Part shown: positions 54,643 to 63,275 of the stretch, one piece after another
Numbering within the stretch: the stretch's first letter is position 1
How the letters are laid out: each line of letters opens with the position of its first letter
Assembly: GCA_030430565.1 (NCBI GenBank)
Contig: JAUIKS010000013.1
Coordinates: 236,068 to 300,067, forward strand
DNA: 64,000 bases
Source of the DNA: Polyangia bacterium
GTDB taxonomy: Bacteria > Myxococcota_A > Polyangia > Nannocystales > Nannocystaceae
Direction of reading: 5' to 3'
Notes under the pieces: generated by a model
Databases searched by the model: none
Told to the model about the DNA's origin: nothing
Seen by the model: only the letters and a program-made list of their open reading frames with translations
Position numbers and translations under genes: made by a program

Positions 54643-57630
54643 ATGACGCGTTCAAAGACTTCGCTTCAACTGTCTGCCCTCGGCTTGTTTGCGCTCTTGG
54701 TGGCGTGCGTCGATTCGAACGGAAATTCCAGCGTGGCTGGAGAGAGTGAGGACGGGGCGACGGGCGACTCCGCCGGGTCGGCGAGTGACTCCGCCGCGGG
54801 CGAAGCCGAGTCCGCGCCCGCGGCCGCCAGCGCCGTGATCTGGGCGCGCGATGAGTACGGCGAGCCGATCGAGAACGTCCGCATCACGCTGCACGGCGAC
54901 GCGACGCCGGTCGGCCGCTCGCCCGTGCCGACCTACGTGACAGATCGGCTCGGGCGGGCGCGCCTCGAGCGGCTTGCGCCCGGCGAGTTGATCGCCGAGC
55001 TGCGCGCTCCCGGCTACACACCCACGACCGTTCGTCTCGACCTGCACGCCGGCGCGCGGCCGATCGTGCACGCGCGTCTGCTGCGTCTCGAGGGCCATGT
55101 GCACGGCTTTCACACGGAGCTCGGCGCGGTCATCGACGACGGCCCAGTCCATCTCGAGATTCCGCCCTACGCGTTGGTCTACGAGGAGACCGGCGAGCCT
55201 GTCGCCGGTTTCGTGCGCGCCACGGTGGTCCCCTTCGACCCGGCGCGCTACAGCCCTGAGGACGTTCCGGGGCGGCTGCGCGGTACGGCGAGGGACGGCG
55301 ACGACGCGCTACTTACCTCGTTGATGATGGCCGAGGTCAGCCTGTGGGAGGGTACGCGGCCGCTGCAGCTCGTCGAGGGCGCGCAGGCGCGGCTCTCGAT
55401 GACGCTCCCCGAGAGCGTGCTCATCGGCAAAGATATTCCAGAAGCAGGCCCCGGCGCGATCCCGTTCTGGTGGCTCGACCAGGAGCGAGGGCGCTGGATC
55501 GAGGTCCCCCACGAGGTCGAGCTCGAGGCCGCAGGCGACGGGCGCTTGACCTGGAGCGTCGCGCTCGATCACTTCACCTGGTTCAACCTCGACATCCCCA
55601 AGGAGGAGATCAAGTGCGTGAGCGGGGTGCTCGTCGACGAAGACGACGATACGCCGCTCGCCAACGTCATCGTCTACGTGATCATCAACGGTGTGCCCTG
55701 GGACTGGTTCGAGACCGATGGCGACGGCGAGTTCTGCGTCGACCTGCCCCAAGGAGTAACCTTCGATCTCGACGTGCAGAACTCCCCCGACGTGTTCGAA
55801 AACCTCGTCGCCGACGGCCCCGCGGGCACCTGCGACGGTTTCGGCGAGGGCTGTAAGGACCTCGGCAAGCTCGAGGCGGAGCTGTTCGGCTGCGCCCTCG
55901 GCGAGGAACTCAGCTGTGACTACGAGCAGCCCAACCCAGAAGACTTCGAGGACGGCCACCCGTGCCTCAACGGCGTCCAGGTGTGTGACGAGAACGGGGA
56001 TTGGGGCGAATGCGAGCTGGGCTTCGACTACGAGTGCGGAAATCTCGATCTCGACTGCGATCACGAGGAAGACATCGAAGATCCGCTCTGCGAGCTCGAT
56101 GACTGCGAAGGCCTGCTCGAGGAGGAGGTGGAGTGCTACACAGGGCAGCCTGGGACCTACCATCCCGAACTCGGGGGAGATCAGATGTACTGCAAGCCGG
56201 GGCTCTTCAAGTGCGTCAACGACAAGATCAAGTGTGAGGGCGGGGAGTCTCAGCCCGACCTCAATAATTGCGTCAACGAGATGGCCGAGGATCCTCCCGT
56301 TGACTACAACTGCAACGGCGTCATCGACGAGCCGGAGGATTGTCAGGGCAACGGGATGTGGATGCACAAGCTCCACGCGACCGACAAGCTGACCGTGAGC
56401 TCGATCGACTTCGACGGCGGCGGCGGGCTGTTCGTCGTGGGAACGTTTGAGGGCGAGCTGTACTTCGCCCACGAGTTCCAAGCGGAGAGCGTGGATGACG
56501 CGCCCAACGACTTTCACGAGGAGTTGTTCGTGCTCAAGCTCAATGTCGCCGGTGAGCTGATCTGGTCGCGCACTTTCCCAGGCTCGTTTGAGTGGGCGCG
56601 CCCGCACACGACCGTGGACGAGCTGGGGAACCTTTACATCGCCGCGATGACCGGCGATGAGATGCTGCAGAACGCCGTCGTCTACGGTCTCGACGGCTTC
56701 AGCGGCGACGTGCTCAAGGAGCAGGTCCTGGGCTCCCCGGGCACGGTGGACGGCGACATAGCGATCGTGTCCGTCGACCCCGGCGTGCTGCTCGTGGCCG
56801 GTACGCTCGGTACTGACTCCGCGGTCACGATCGTCGATAGCCCTGCGCCACAAGGCGACGACTTGTTCTTCGTCGAGGTACACAGCGAGTACAGCATGGT
56901 CATCGATGGTCCCCACGTCGTGAACGCGTCGGGGACGCAGATCGTTGCGGGCCTCGATCGGGTCGGCGACTCGGTGCTCGTGACCGGCTATTTCGATAAG
57001 CCGTTTACGCTGAACGGGCAGGCCGTCGCGGGCGGCGATCAGAATCGCCCGGACAACCTGTTTATCGGCGCGTACGAGGGCGGCGCGCTGACGGAGCCGA
57101 TCGTGCTCCGAGCCGGCGGGATGGCCTTTGTGCCGCCGACCGTTTCGCTCTCCGCCAACCCCAACAACGCGGAGTTTCTCGTGGGCGGGCATTTTCAAGG
57201 CAGTTTGAAGCACCAAGGTCAGCAGGTATCGCCGGGAGGATCGTTCGCGCTGATGTTCAACAGCGCTGGCGCGATCACGTGGACAGCGAAGGATGTCGGC
57301 TTCTCGCCGACCTTCTTGCCGGGTGCCGGGATCAACACCTTCGGAGACCTCGTGTTCGTCGGCGCTGGACCGTCGAGCGCTTGTGAGACAGTCAACGGGA
57401 GCGGAGGGTTTTATGTCCACCGGCGCGACCTGCAGTCCTGTGACTGGGAGCGGCGCTTCGGGCCGCAGCCGGATTTTCTCAACAGGATGGAGGACCTGGC
57501 GATCGACGCGGCGGGCCGTATCTACGTGGTCGGCAACACTTCGGGGACGATCGACATCGGTGGACCGATTGAGCCGGTCGTCGGTGGGGCCCTCGAGAAG
57601 ACCGCGTTTGTCGCCGGTTTCCTGCCCTGA
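54643..57630 (+). CDS. Large lipoprotein: CarboxypepD_reg-like, Cys/Asp motifs and beta-propeller (2)
   Basis: A 995-aa paralogue of the preceding gene with the same domain order. Lipobox LVAC (Cys22); acidic Ser/Ala linker; carboxypeptidase-regulatory-like unit (about 65-135; SAVIWARDEYGEPIENVRIT); a ZU5-like beta region; a second regulatory-like unit (about 325-380; SGVLVDEDDDTPLANVIVYV); a Cys/Asp-rich part (about 415-570); and a propeller-like half. The MopE-type motifs are more degenerate (ECGNLDLDCDHEEDIEDPLC) but keep the acidic/Cys spacing. A GAGGTGA ribosome site precedes ATG 54643; GTG 54634 is a possible earlier start. The gap to the previous gene is 28 nt, so the three lipoproteins probably form an operon. 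Confidence 0.8.
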   Translation: MTRSKTSLQLSALGLFALLVACVDSNGNSSVAGESEDGATGDSAGSASDSAAGEAESAPAAASAVIWARDEYGEPIENVRITLHGDATPVGRSPVPTYVTDRLGRARLERLAPGELIAELRAPGYTPTTVRLDLHAGARPIVHARLLRLEGHVHGFHTELGAVIDDGPVHLEIPPYALVYEETGEPVAGFVRATVVPFDPARYSPEDVPGRLRGTARDGDDALLTSLMMAEVSLWEGTRPLQLVEGAQARLSMTLPESVLIGKDIPEAGPGAIPFWWLDQERGRWIEVPHEVELEAAGDGRLTWSVALDHFTWFNLDIPKEEIKCVSGVLVDEDDDTPLANVIVYVIINGVPWDWFETDGDGEFCVDLPQGVTFDLDVQNSPDVFENLVADGPAGTCDGFGEGCKDLGKLEAELFGCALGEELSCDYEQPNPEDFEDGHPCLNGVQVCDENGDWGECELGFDYECGNLDLDCDHEEDIEDPLCELDDCEGLLEEEVECYTGQPGTYHPELGGDQMYCKPGLFKCVNDKIKCEGGESQPDLNNCVNEMAEDPPVDYNCNGVIDEPEDCQGNGMWMHKLHATDKLTVSSIDFDGGGGLFVVGTFEGELYFAHEFQAESVDDAPNDFHEELFVLKLNVAGELIWSRTFPGSFEWARPHTTVDELGNLYIAAMTGDEMLQNAVVYGLDGFSGDVLKEQVLGSPGTVDGDIAIVSVDPGVLLVAGTLGTDSAVTIVDSPAPQGDDLFFVEVHSEYSMVIDGPHVVNASGTQIVAGLDRVGDSVLVTGYFDKPFTLNGQAVAGGDQNRPDNLFIGAYEGGALTEPIVLRAGGMAFVPPTVSLSANPNNAEFLVGGHFQGSLKHQGQQVSPGGSFALMFNSAGAITWTAKDVGFSPTFLPGAGINTFGDLVFVGAGPSSACETVNGSGGFYVHRRDLQSCDWERRFGPQPDFLNRMEDLAIDAAGRIYVVGNTSGTIDIGGPIEPVVGGALEKTAFVAGFLP

Positions 57631-57659
57631 CCCGGATTGTCAGGGCGTAGGAGTCAAGG

Positions 57660-59420
57660 ATGATTCTACAACGCTCCAAGCGATGGTCTTGTGTTTCCCG
57701 TTCAACCTGCGTTGCGTCGGTGTTGCTCTTCGTCCCCTGTGAAGAGTGTTCATTGGACTGCACGACGGCGCCGCCTGTTTGCGTGGACCCGACGACCGAC
57801 AGCGAAGGGCCCGCGGAGTCCACGGATGAAACCTACGACCCCGGTGTGTCGACCACTGGCGCACCGGGGTCGACAGGCACGACTGTGGCCACCACGGACG
57901 CGACGAGCACCACGTATCCCGAGACCGACACGGGCGACGACTACGATCTGCCCTGTGAGCCAGAACCGATCGAGATCGAGTGCTGCGATACCGAGGAAGC
58001 TGTCCCCGGCTGTGACGTGATGATCACGTGCACAGGCGCCGCGAGCGAACCGTGGCCCAAACGCTTTGGGGACAGGCGTGAGCAGTACGCCTTCAGCGTG
58101 GCCCTAGACCCTGACGACGCGATCGTGATCGCTGGACGCGCGCGCGGGCGACTGATCGCGCCAACGCCGGAGATTAAAGACGCCCAGCGGCAGTACGTCG
58201 CGCGTATCGACCGAGAGGAGGGCTGCGGGGAGACCTGGGTTCACGCCTTCGAGTCGATCGAGGAGCTGACCGCGGATCCCAACTACACGGTTCGCGCGAC
58301 CGTAGCTGACGACGGCATGATCTACGCGGCCCTGGCGATCGCGGGAGGAGAGATCAAGGAGGGCGCGGGCGAGCTCGACGCGGGGCTCTTAGTGGTCAAG
58401 CTCGATCCGGAAGGTACGCTGCAAGAGCAGCACAGGCTGTTCGAGACCGAGGGAGACCGGCTCGAGATCACGGCGATCGGTTCGGACGGTGCAGGCGTGT
58501 TTATCGCCGGCTCGCACTGGGGGACGCTTCACTACGACGAGGCGAACGTGTCCGTCGCGCCAGGTGAAGATCAACAGGCCTTCTTGGTCCGCGTGAACGC
58601 CGATTCGCTCGCCTATGAAGCCTCGATGGGCGTCGTCTCCGGTGAGACGAGCAGCCGGGTCCGTGCGCTGCATGTCGAGAGTGGGGTGGTGGTCGCGGCT
58701 GGGAGCTTCGAGCGCGAGGGGGAGCTGGCGAGTCAGCTCGATATCGGCTGTGCGTTGGCGTTAGGCGGTGACGGACAAGAGGGCTTCGTGGCGCGCTTTG
58801 AGACGGTCGAGCAGGGGCTTCTGTGTCAAAACTGGGAACTCCTCAACGTCGACCTCGGGGAGGTCGAGGCGAACGCGATCACGCGGGATCACGACAGCGG
58901 AGAGATCACGGTCGTGGGTAGTTTTCACGGCGCGCTCGACTACCAACAGGAGATACAGAGCATGTCGATGGAGAAGGACGACTGCTTTGTCCTGACCACC
59001 CACGACGACCTCTCGCTCGTGTCACTCGGCGCCTTGAACAGCCAAGAGGACGTGAAGTGCTACGGCGCGGCGTACGACAAGAGCGGGAACCTCCTGATCG
59101 GCGGCCGCGGTGATGGCTCGATCGTGTCGCCCCACGAGATCACACTCACGTCGGACGACAGCTTCATCGTTAAATGGGACGCGGGCGGTGAGCCGCTCTG
59201 GGACTCGGTGCTGGAGTCTGTGGGGCCTGACACCGAGACCGACTCGGTGTCATTGTGGGGGCTGGCCGTCGACAGCTCAAATCACACCGTCGCTGTCGGC
59301 AGCGTATACGGCGAGGTTTCGATGTACGGCGTGTCGCTCGCGCCGAGCCCGGACGAGCCGCGGCCTCCGGAGGATTTCGACGATAACGAAGACGTATTCG
59401 TCGTCGTCGCGGATCCCTGA
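57660..59420 (+). CDS. Lipoprotein with beta-propeller-like repeats (3)
   Basis: A 586-aa exported protein, third in the series and shorter. The N-terminus is polar for about 18 residues, then hydrophobic with FVPC (Cys27) as likely lipobox, followed by further cysteines and a Thr/Ser-rich linker (45-95). The rest is propeller-like: repeated units such as AFSVALDPDDAIVIAGRARG and ANAITRDHDSGEITVVGSFHG, ending with a strand in VFVVVADP. It lacks the regulatory-like and MopE parts of the other two. AGGAG at 57649-57653 sets the start, 29 nt after the preceding stop. Confidence 0.77.
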   Translation: MILQRSKRWSCVSRSTCVASVLLFVPCEECSLDCTTAPPVCVDPTTDSEGPAESTDETYDPGVSTTGAPGSTGTTVATTDATSTTYPETDTGDDYDLPCEPEPIEIECCDTEEAVPGCDVMITCTGAASEPWPKRFGDRREQYAFSVALDPDDAIVIAGRARGRLIAPTPEIKDAQRQYVARIDREEGCGETWVHAFESIEELTADPNYTVRATVADDGMIYAALAIAGGEIKEGAGELDAGLLVVKLDPEGTLQEQHRLFETEGDRLEITAIGSDGAGVFIAGSHWGTLHYDEANVSVAPGEDQQAFLVRVNADSLAYEASMGVVSGETSSRVRALHVESGVVVAAGSFEREGELASQLDIGCALALGGDGQEGFVARFETVEQGLLCQNWELLNVDLGEVEANAITRDHDSGEITVVGSFHGALDYQQEIQSMSMEKDDCFVLTTHDDLSLVSLGALNSQEDVKCYGAAYDKSGNLLIGGRGDGSIVSPHEITLTSDDSFIVKWDAGGEPLWDSVLESVGPDTETDSVSLWGLAVDSSNHTVAVGSVYGEVSMYGVSLAPSPDEPRPPEDFDDNEDVFVVVADP

Positions 59421-59431
59421 CGGTCGATGGC

Positions 59432-60322
59432 TCAGAAGCGCAGGCCGACGTGCAGCGTCGCGCCGCCCTCTAGGCGCGGTGCGGCGGCGAGGTTGAGGCG
59501 ACCCGCATAGGTTTTTCGGTTTTTGTTTCGCGCGAACAGCACGCCGCTGACGATCGCCATGGTCGCGCTCACCCCTGCGGTGACGAGCAGCACGTTGGCC
59601 GCGACGCCGCGGACCTCGTGTTCGCCGCACAGGGTGTTGAGCGTCGCGTTCGCGGCGCGGTTCGTCTGCCCACACATGTCTCTCTGATCATGTTTAGTCT
59701 CGAGCATGCTGTAGTACGACCAGATCTCTGTGTAGAGCGCGGCGCTCTGCACTCGCGTACCGTGGAGGCTGAGACCGGCGGCGAGCGTCGCGGCCGCGAG
59801 CCCGGCGCTCGTGCCGAGCACGATCAGCTCCCATTTTGGCGGAGTCGGATGGATCTCTTCTTCGGGAGGTTGTGGGGGAGCCGTTTCGCTATCTCGAATC
59901 TCTTGGGCGAGCTCCGTGGTTCCTTCGAAAATTTTCTGGTTCTCTTGTTCGTCGAGCAGGGGGTTCTTCTCGCCCTCCTGGAATTGATCAACGAGAGCGA
60001 GGATGGACGTCTCCGCCTTGAGGATGAGCGCTGGCTCGGCGCCTTGCACCGCGGCGCGTCCCCAGGCTTGGAAAGCGTAGCCAGCCAGATCCAGAGGCTC
60101 GTCGCCACCACAAGGTCCGGCCGCCGCGAGTGCTCCATACTGCTGCGCGGCCGCTTCGTAACGCCCCTGTTCGAACAGGTCGTGGGCCGCGTTGACCTTG
60201 GGCTCGCAGACTTCAGCGGTGGGGGCGGCGCGTGCGTGCGAGGGGGCGAGTGACTGCGCGATCATCAACGACGTGATGACGAAGTAGTGACGGTACGCGC
60301 GCGTACAACAAAAAGATCGCAC
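59432..60322 (-). CDS. Membrane protein with TPR-like N-terminus, two TM segments and OMP-like C-terminal strand (paralogue-type)
   Basis: A 296-aa protein with the same organisation as the product of 44193-45050. A signal segment (YFVITSLMIAQSLAPSHARA) precedes a helical TPR-like region (about 35-125; AHDLFEQGRYEAAAQQYGAL), then a Pro/Glu linker, two hydrophobic segments (about 165-185 and 235-258), and a C-terminal strand ending LHVGLRF. GTG 60322 is chosen because TATACA (60335-60330, minus strand) ends 7 nt before it; the open frame runs on to 60520 but would overlap the divergent kinase. The kinase partner faces away on the other strand. Function unknown. Confidence 0.68.
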   Translation of the reverse strand: MRSFCCTRAYRHYFVITSLMIAQSLAPSHARAAPTAEVCEPKVNAAHDLFEQGRYEAAAQQYGALAAAGPCGGDEPLDLAGYAFQAWGRAAVQGAEPALILKAETSILALVDQFQEGEKNPLLDEQENQKIFEGTTELAQEIRDSETAPPQPPEEEIHPTPPKWELIVLGTSAGLAAATLAAGLSLHGTRVQSAALYTEIWSYYSMLETKHDQRDMCGQTNRAANATLNTLCGEHEVRGVAANVLLVTAGVSATMAIVSGVLFARNKNRKTYAGRLNLAAAPRLEGGATLHVGLRF

Positions 60323-60329
60323 GCTTGAC

Positions 60330-60335
60330 TGTATA
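60330..60335 (-). promoter_or_regulatory. -10-like TATACA of the TPR/TM gene
   Basis: Reading the minus strand, TATACA (60335-60330) is followed by 7 nt and GTG at 60322. It is part of the shared promoter region with the divergent kinase gene. Confidence 0.5.
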
Positions 60336-60427
60336 ACACGCCGGGGGTCGCCTGCTCCCGCGGGACGAGCGACAATGTACACCCACCGTGTAAGTTTGCT
60401 CGCTCGCGCGAGCGCTTCGACGTCGCC

Positions 60428-60433
60428 TACACT
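60428..60433 (+). promoter_or_regulatory. -10-like TACACT of the kinase gene
   Basis: TACACT, then 7 nt, then GTG at 60441. It mirrors the arrangement on the opposite strand at 60330-60335 and lies inside the longer frame from 60375. Confidence 0.45.
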
Positions 60434-60440
60434 CGGGGCA

Positions 60441-62042
60441 GTGTCGACGCGCGATGAACTCGTAGGCGCCGTGCTCGCGCAACGGTACAAGGTCATCGCG
60501 CCGATCGGTCGCGGGGGCATGGGGACCGTCTACAGCGGACGTCATCGCGCGACCGGACGGGCGCTCGCGATCAAGGTCCTGCACCCGCGCTACGACGACG
60601 ATCGAAGCGTCTCGGAGCGCTTCGAACGCGAGGCGCGGGCCGCCTCGATCATTGAGCACGAGAATATCGTCAATTTCATTGACATCGGGCGGACCGACGC
60701 GGGTCGCCTGTTCCTTGTGATGGAGCTGCTCAAGGGCGAGGATCTGCGCAAGACCTTGGTCCGTGAGCGACGGCTCCCATGGGCGCGCGTGAAGACGATC
60801 GCGGTCCAGATCGCGCGCGCGTTGGGGGCCTCGCACGAGAAGGGCGTGGTCCACCGCGATCTCAAGCCCGAGAACTGTTTTCGTGTGTCACGCGGGGACA
60901 ACCCCGATTTTATCAAGATCCTCGACTTCGGCATCGCCAAGATCAGCGCGCCGGAGATCGTCGGTGGTCGCGGGGAGACGACCGCCGGTACGGTGCTTGG
61001 GACATCAAGATATATGGCGCCCGAGCAGCGATTGGGCATCGGCGTGGACCCCCGCGTCGATATCTACGCGCTCGGCGTGATCGTCTATCAGCTGTTGACC
61101 GGGCGGCTGCCGATCGACGGCCCAGACGAGTCGCGCTTTGTCGCAAGCTTGGTGTCGGATGAGCCGCTGCCGATTCGTCAGCTCGCGCCCGAGGTGGTGA
61201 TTCCAGACGCGCTTGAGGCGGTCGTGCAGCGCGCGCTGGCCAAGCGGCCCGAGGAGCGTTTCCAGAGTATGGTCGCGCTCGAGGAGGCGCTCGTCGCGTG
61301 CCCGGTTGTTGAAACGCCGCGTTCATTCGCGTCAACTCTGAAGGTCGCGCAGGAGGCACGCGTAGAACCATCGAGTGACACGGTCGCCTTCGCTTCGACC
61401 GTGATGATGCCGCCGCGCGTAGCACCGACGCCGACACCTTTGGCTACGCCGCAGGTCGTGGCGGAGGGCGGAGTGGCGGCCGAGGCGTCGCTGCAGCGCG
61501 CGCTGGCGGCGAGTCGGCGTCCGGGGTGTTTGCTTGTCTTTCTCGGATTGCTGGTGGCGTTGGCGGTGCTCGGAGTGCTTCTCGCAGACATCTACGAAAC
61601 GGAGAGGGATACCGATCCACGCGTGATCGTAGCGAAAACGCGCGACCTCGAAGGGTCGACAACGGGCGAAGACGCGGTCGGGGAGGCTTCCTTGACGGGC
61701 GCGAACTCGACAGGCGCGAACTCGACGGGCGCGTCGCCGGAGATCGATGCATTGACGGCCGCCGACGAGCCCGATCCGCCGCTGCCACCGGATCCCACTC
61801 CGGTCGCGTCAAGCAAGCGATTAAAGCCTCGAATTTTCGATTGGAAGAGCTCGGTTCGGGACAATTGCGGCGATAAGTCCGCGGTAACGCGACTCGAGAT
61901 CATATTCCACAAGAGCCGACAAGAAGTAAAAAAACACGCGCCGATATTTCCTCGTGACTACAACTGCGTTGTTGATCACCTTAAAATGTTGAGGAATCAG
62001 GGGAAGCGTTTGCCGCGTTCTGGTACCTATAAAGTCGGCTGA
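60441..62042 (+). CDS. Ser/Thr protein kinase, single TM, small extracytoplasmic domain
   Basis: A 533-aa PknB-type kinase. Kinase domain about 15-290: GRGGMGTVY, Lys45 in AIKVL, HRDLKPEN (138-145), DFG (162-164), and SRYMAPEQR. A juxtamembrane Pro/Thr-rich stretch leads to a TM segment at about 365-385 (CLLVFLGLLVALAVLGVLLA). The outer part has a 15-bp tandem repeat (ANSTG units, near 61690-61735) and ends in a small Lys-rich domain with two cysteines. Its base composition drops near the 3' end. Start GTG 60441 follows a TACACT -10 by 7 nt; ATG 60375 is a longer option. Divergent from the TPR/TM gene, which is the same partner family as at 44-46 kb. Confidence 0.85.
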   Translation: MSTRDELVGAVLAQRYKVIAPIGRGGMGTVYSGRHRATGRALAIKVLHPRYDDDRSVSERFEREARAASIIEHENIVNFIDIGRTDAGRLFLVMELLKGEDLRKTLVRERRLPWARVKTIAVQIARALGASHEKGVVHRDLKPENCFRVSRGDNPDFIKILDFGIAKISAPEIVGGRGETTAGTVLGTSRYMAPEQRLGIGVDPRVDIYALGVIVYQLLTGRLPIDGPDESRFVASLVSDEPLPIRQLAPEVVIPDALEAVVQRALAKRPEERFQSMVALEEALVACPVVETPRSFASTLKVAQEARVEPSSDTVAFASTVMMPPRVAPTPTPLATPQVVAEGGVAAEASLQRALAASRRPGCLLVFLGLLVALAVLGVLLADIYETERDTDPRVIVAKTRDLEGSTTGEDAVGEASLTGANSTGANSTGASPEIDALTAADEPDPPLPPDPTPVASSKRLKPRIFDWKSSVRDNCGDKSAVTRLEIIFHKSRQEVKKHAPIFPRDYNCVVDHLKMLRNQGKRLPRSGTYKVG

Positions 62043-62242
62043 TCACGGGGAACTTATCGCCCTCGTCTGTCGTGGAGTTGCGTCGCGTTCGTTCGCTGGT
62101 GAATGAGCCGCTATTTTCATCGTTCGCACTTCGCTTGATTATATCGAGCCATGCTCGACATGCTGCTGCGAGTGGATAGAGGATACGAACGCTTGTTATG
62201 TTGATGGCCGAGCTTGAGCACCCCTCCGGCTTCCGATACAGG

Positions 62243-63094
62243 TCAGAGGTAATGGGGGGGCGCAATAAGAGCGCCCCCGCGCAGCGCCTGCTGACGCTCG
62301 GTATTCCGACCAATCGACGTCCACGACCACCAGGATACCGCTGGCACCGGAGGAAGCGTCGACAGCACCTCAACCATCCGCGCCGGGCTCGTTCGGCTCG
62401 ACGCCCCCAGCGTCGGCGCGACGAACGAGAGCCCCAACCTACGGTACGATTTCACGCATCGCGCGATGAAGCCATCCCCGTACTTGTTCGAGGGGTCATA
62501 CGCCTGCGGCAGCGCGCCATCGAGCCGGCGCAGCGCGTTCCAGGGGAGCGGCGCGAAATCGGCGCGCCCGTGCGACGACAGCAGCAGCGGCTTCTTCGAG
62601 CCATTTCGGATCAGGCCGACCAGCGAGTGCGCGAGCAGGTCCATGCGCATCTGCCCGTGATCGCGCGTGCTCCACGACTTCGCCTCGATGTCGAGGCAGT
62701 AGCCGGCGACGACCGGCGACGCGAGGATCTCGAGCACGTGCTTGGCGAATGGCTCGACCCCATCAGGGATCGGCCAGCCCCACGCCCACAGCTCGATCCG
62801 GTAGGGGGCGTCGGGCGGGTTGATCGTGCGGTCGACCTTCTCGATCGCGGCGCGCTCACGCGTGATCCAATTGTCCTTGTCCGGTTTCTGGATCGCGCTC
62901 TCGACCAGCACCCACTCGATCCCCAGCTGGCGCAGCACGACCGCTGGGTTCTCGTAGAGCGCGCGTTCAATGAACACGCCCTTGCGGACGCGACTCGCCG
63001 AGCGTTGCCGACGAGCACGGGAGGCGATCACCGCCGCTGTCGCACCCGCGAGGGCCACGCCTGCCCCAATCTTGAGGACCCGGTCTACCTTCAT
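62243..63094 (-). CDS. Membrane-anchored protein, possible glycoside-hydrolase-like barrel
   Basis: A 283-aa protein with an N-terminal TM segment (about 7-25; IGAGVALAGATAAVIA) and basic residues after it. The rest shows strand-helix alternation with VAGYCLDIEAKSWS, where a strand ending D-x-E is the catalytic layout of GH25-like and related TIM barrels, and further strand-like blocks (PLLLSSHGRAD, LSFVAPTLGAS, VPAVSWWSW). A carbohydrate-cleaving role is a guess from this alone. The start codon overlaps the stop of the upstream gene by 4 nt (ATGA), so it is part of an operon. Confidence 0.55.
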   Translation of the reverse strand: MKVDRVLKIGAGVALAGATAAVIASRARRQRSASRVRKGVFIERALYENPAVVLRQLGIEWVLVESAIQKPDKDNWITRERAAIEKVDRTINPPDAPYRIELWAWGWPIPDGVEPFAKHVLEILASPVVAGYCLDIEAKSWSTRDHGQMRMDLLAHSLVGLIRNGSKKPLLLSSHGRADFAPLPWNALRRLDGALPQAYDPSNKYGDGFIARCVKSYRRLGLSFVAPTLGASSRTSPARMVEVLSTLPPVPAVSWWSWTSIGRNTERQQALRGGALIAPPHYL

Positions 63095-63267
63095 GAATCC
63101 GACCTCCTCGGCTCGACGGGCTGACCTCTGTACAGCCGCCGAGCTGTGAGTACGAGCGAAATCACGCCGAAGGCGAACGCCCCGACCATGGCGCCGGTGA
63201 GCGTGTCCGAAGCGACCTTCTTAACGCCCGCGACCCCCTGTTCGATGCGGTGTGTAAGATCAGTCAT
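63091..63267 (-). CDS. Small single-TM protein
   Basis: A 58-aa protein: a short amphipathic N-terminus (MTDLTHRIEQGVAGVKKVAS), one hydrophobic segment (TGAMVGAFAFGVISLVLTA) and a basic tail. It has holin-like size, but one TM segment is not diagnostic. It overlaps the following gene by 4 nt and begins 8 nt after the preceding one, so the three are co-translated. ATG 63267 has an AGGTAG site upstream; the longer frame from 63333 overlaps the neighbour. Confidence 0.55.
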   Translation of the reverse strand: MTDLTHRIEQGVAGVKKVASDTLTGAMVGAFAFGVISLVLTARRLYRGQPVEPRRSDS

Positions 63268-63275
63268 GTTGCTAC

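Noticed and set aside
55309..57420. Minus-strand open frame (703 codons) opposite the second large lipoprotein
   Set aside because: Shadow frame, no recognisable fold; the plus strand has lipobox, ribosome site and domain repeats.
62253..62279. GC hairpin as terminator of the kinase gene
   Set aside because: A good stem (GGGGGCGC/GCGCCCCC) but 210 nt after the kinase stop, inside the 3' end of the convergent gene and without a U tract.
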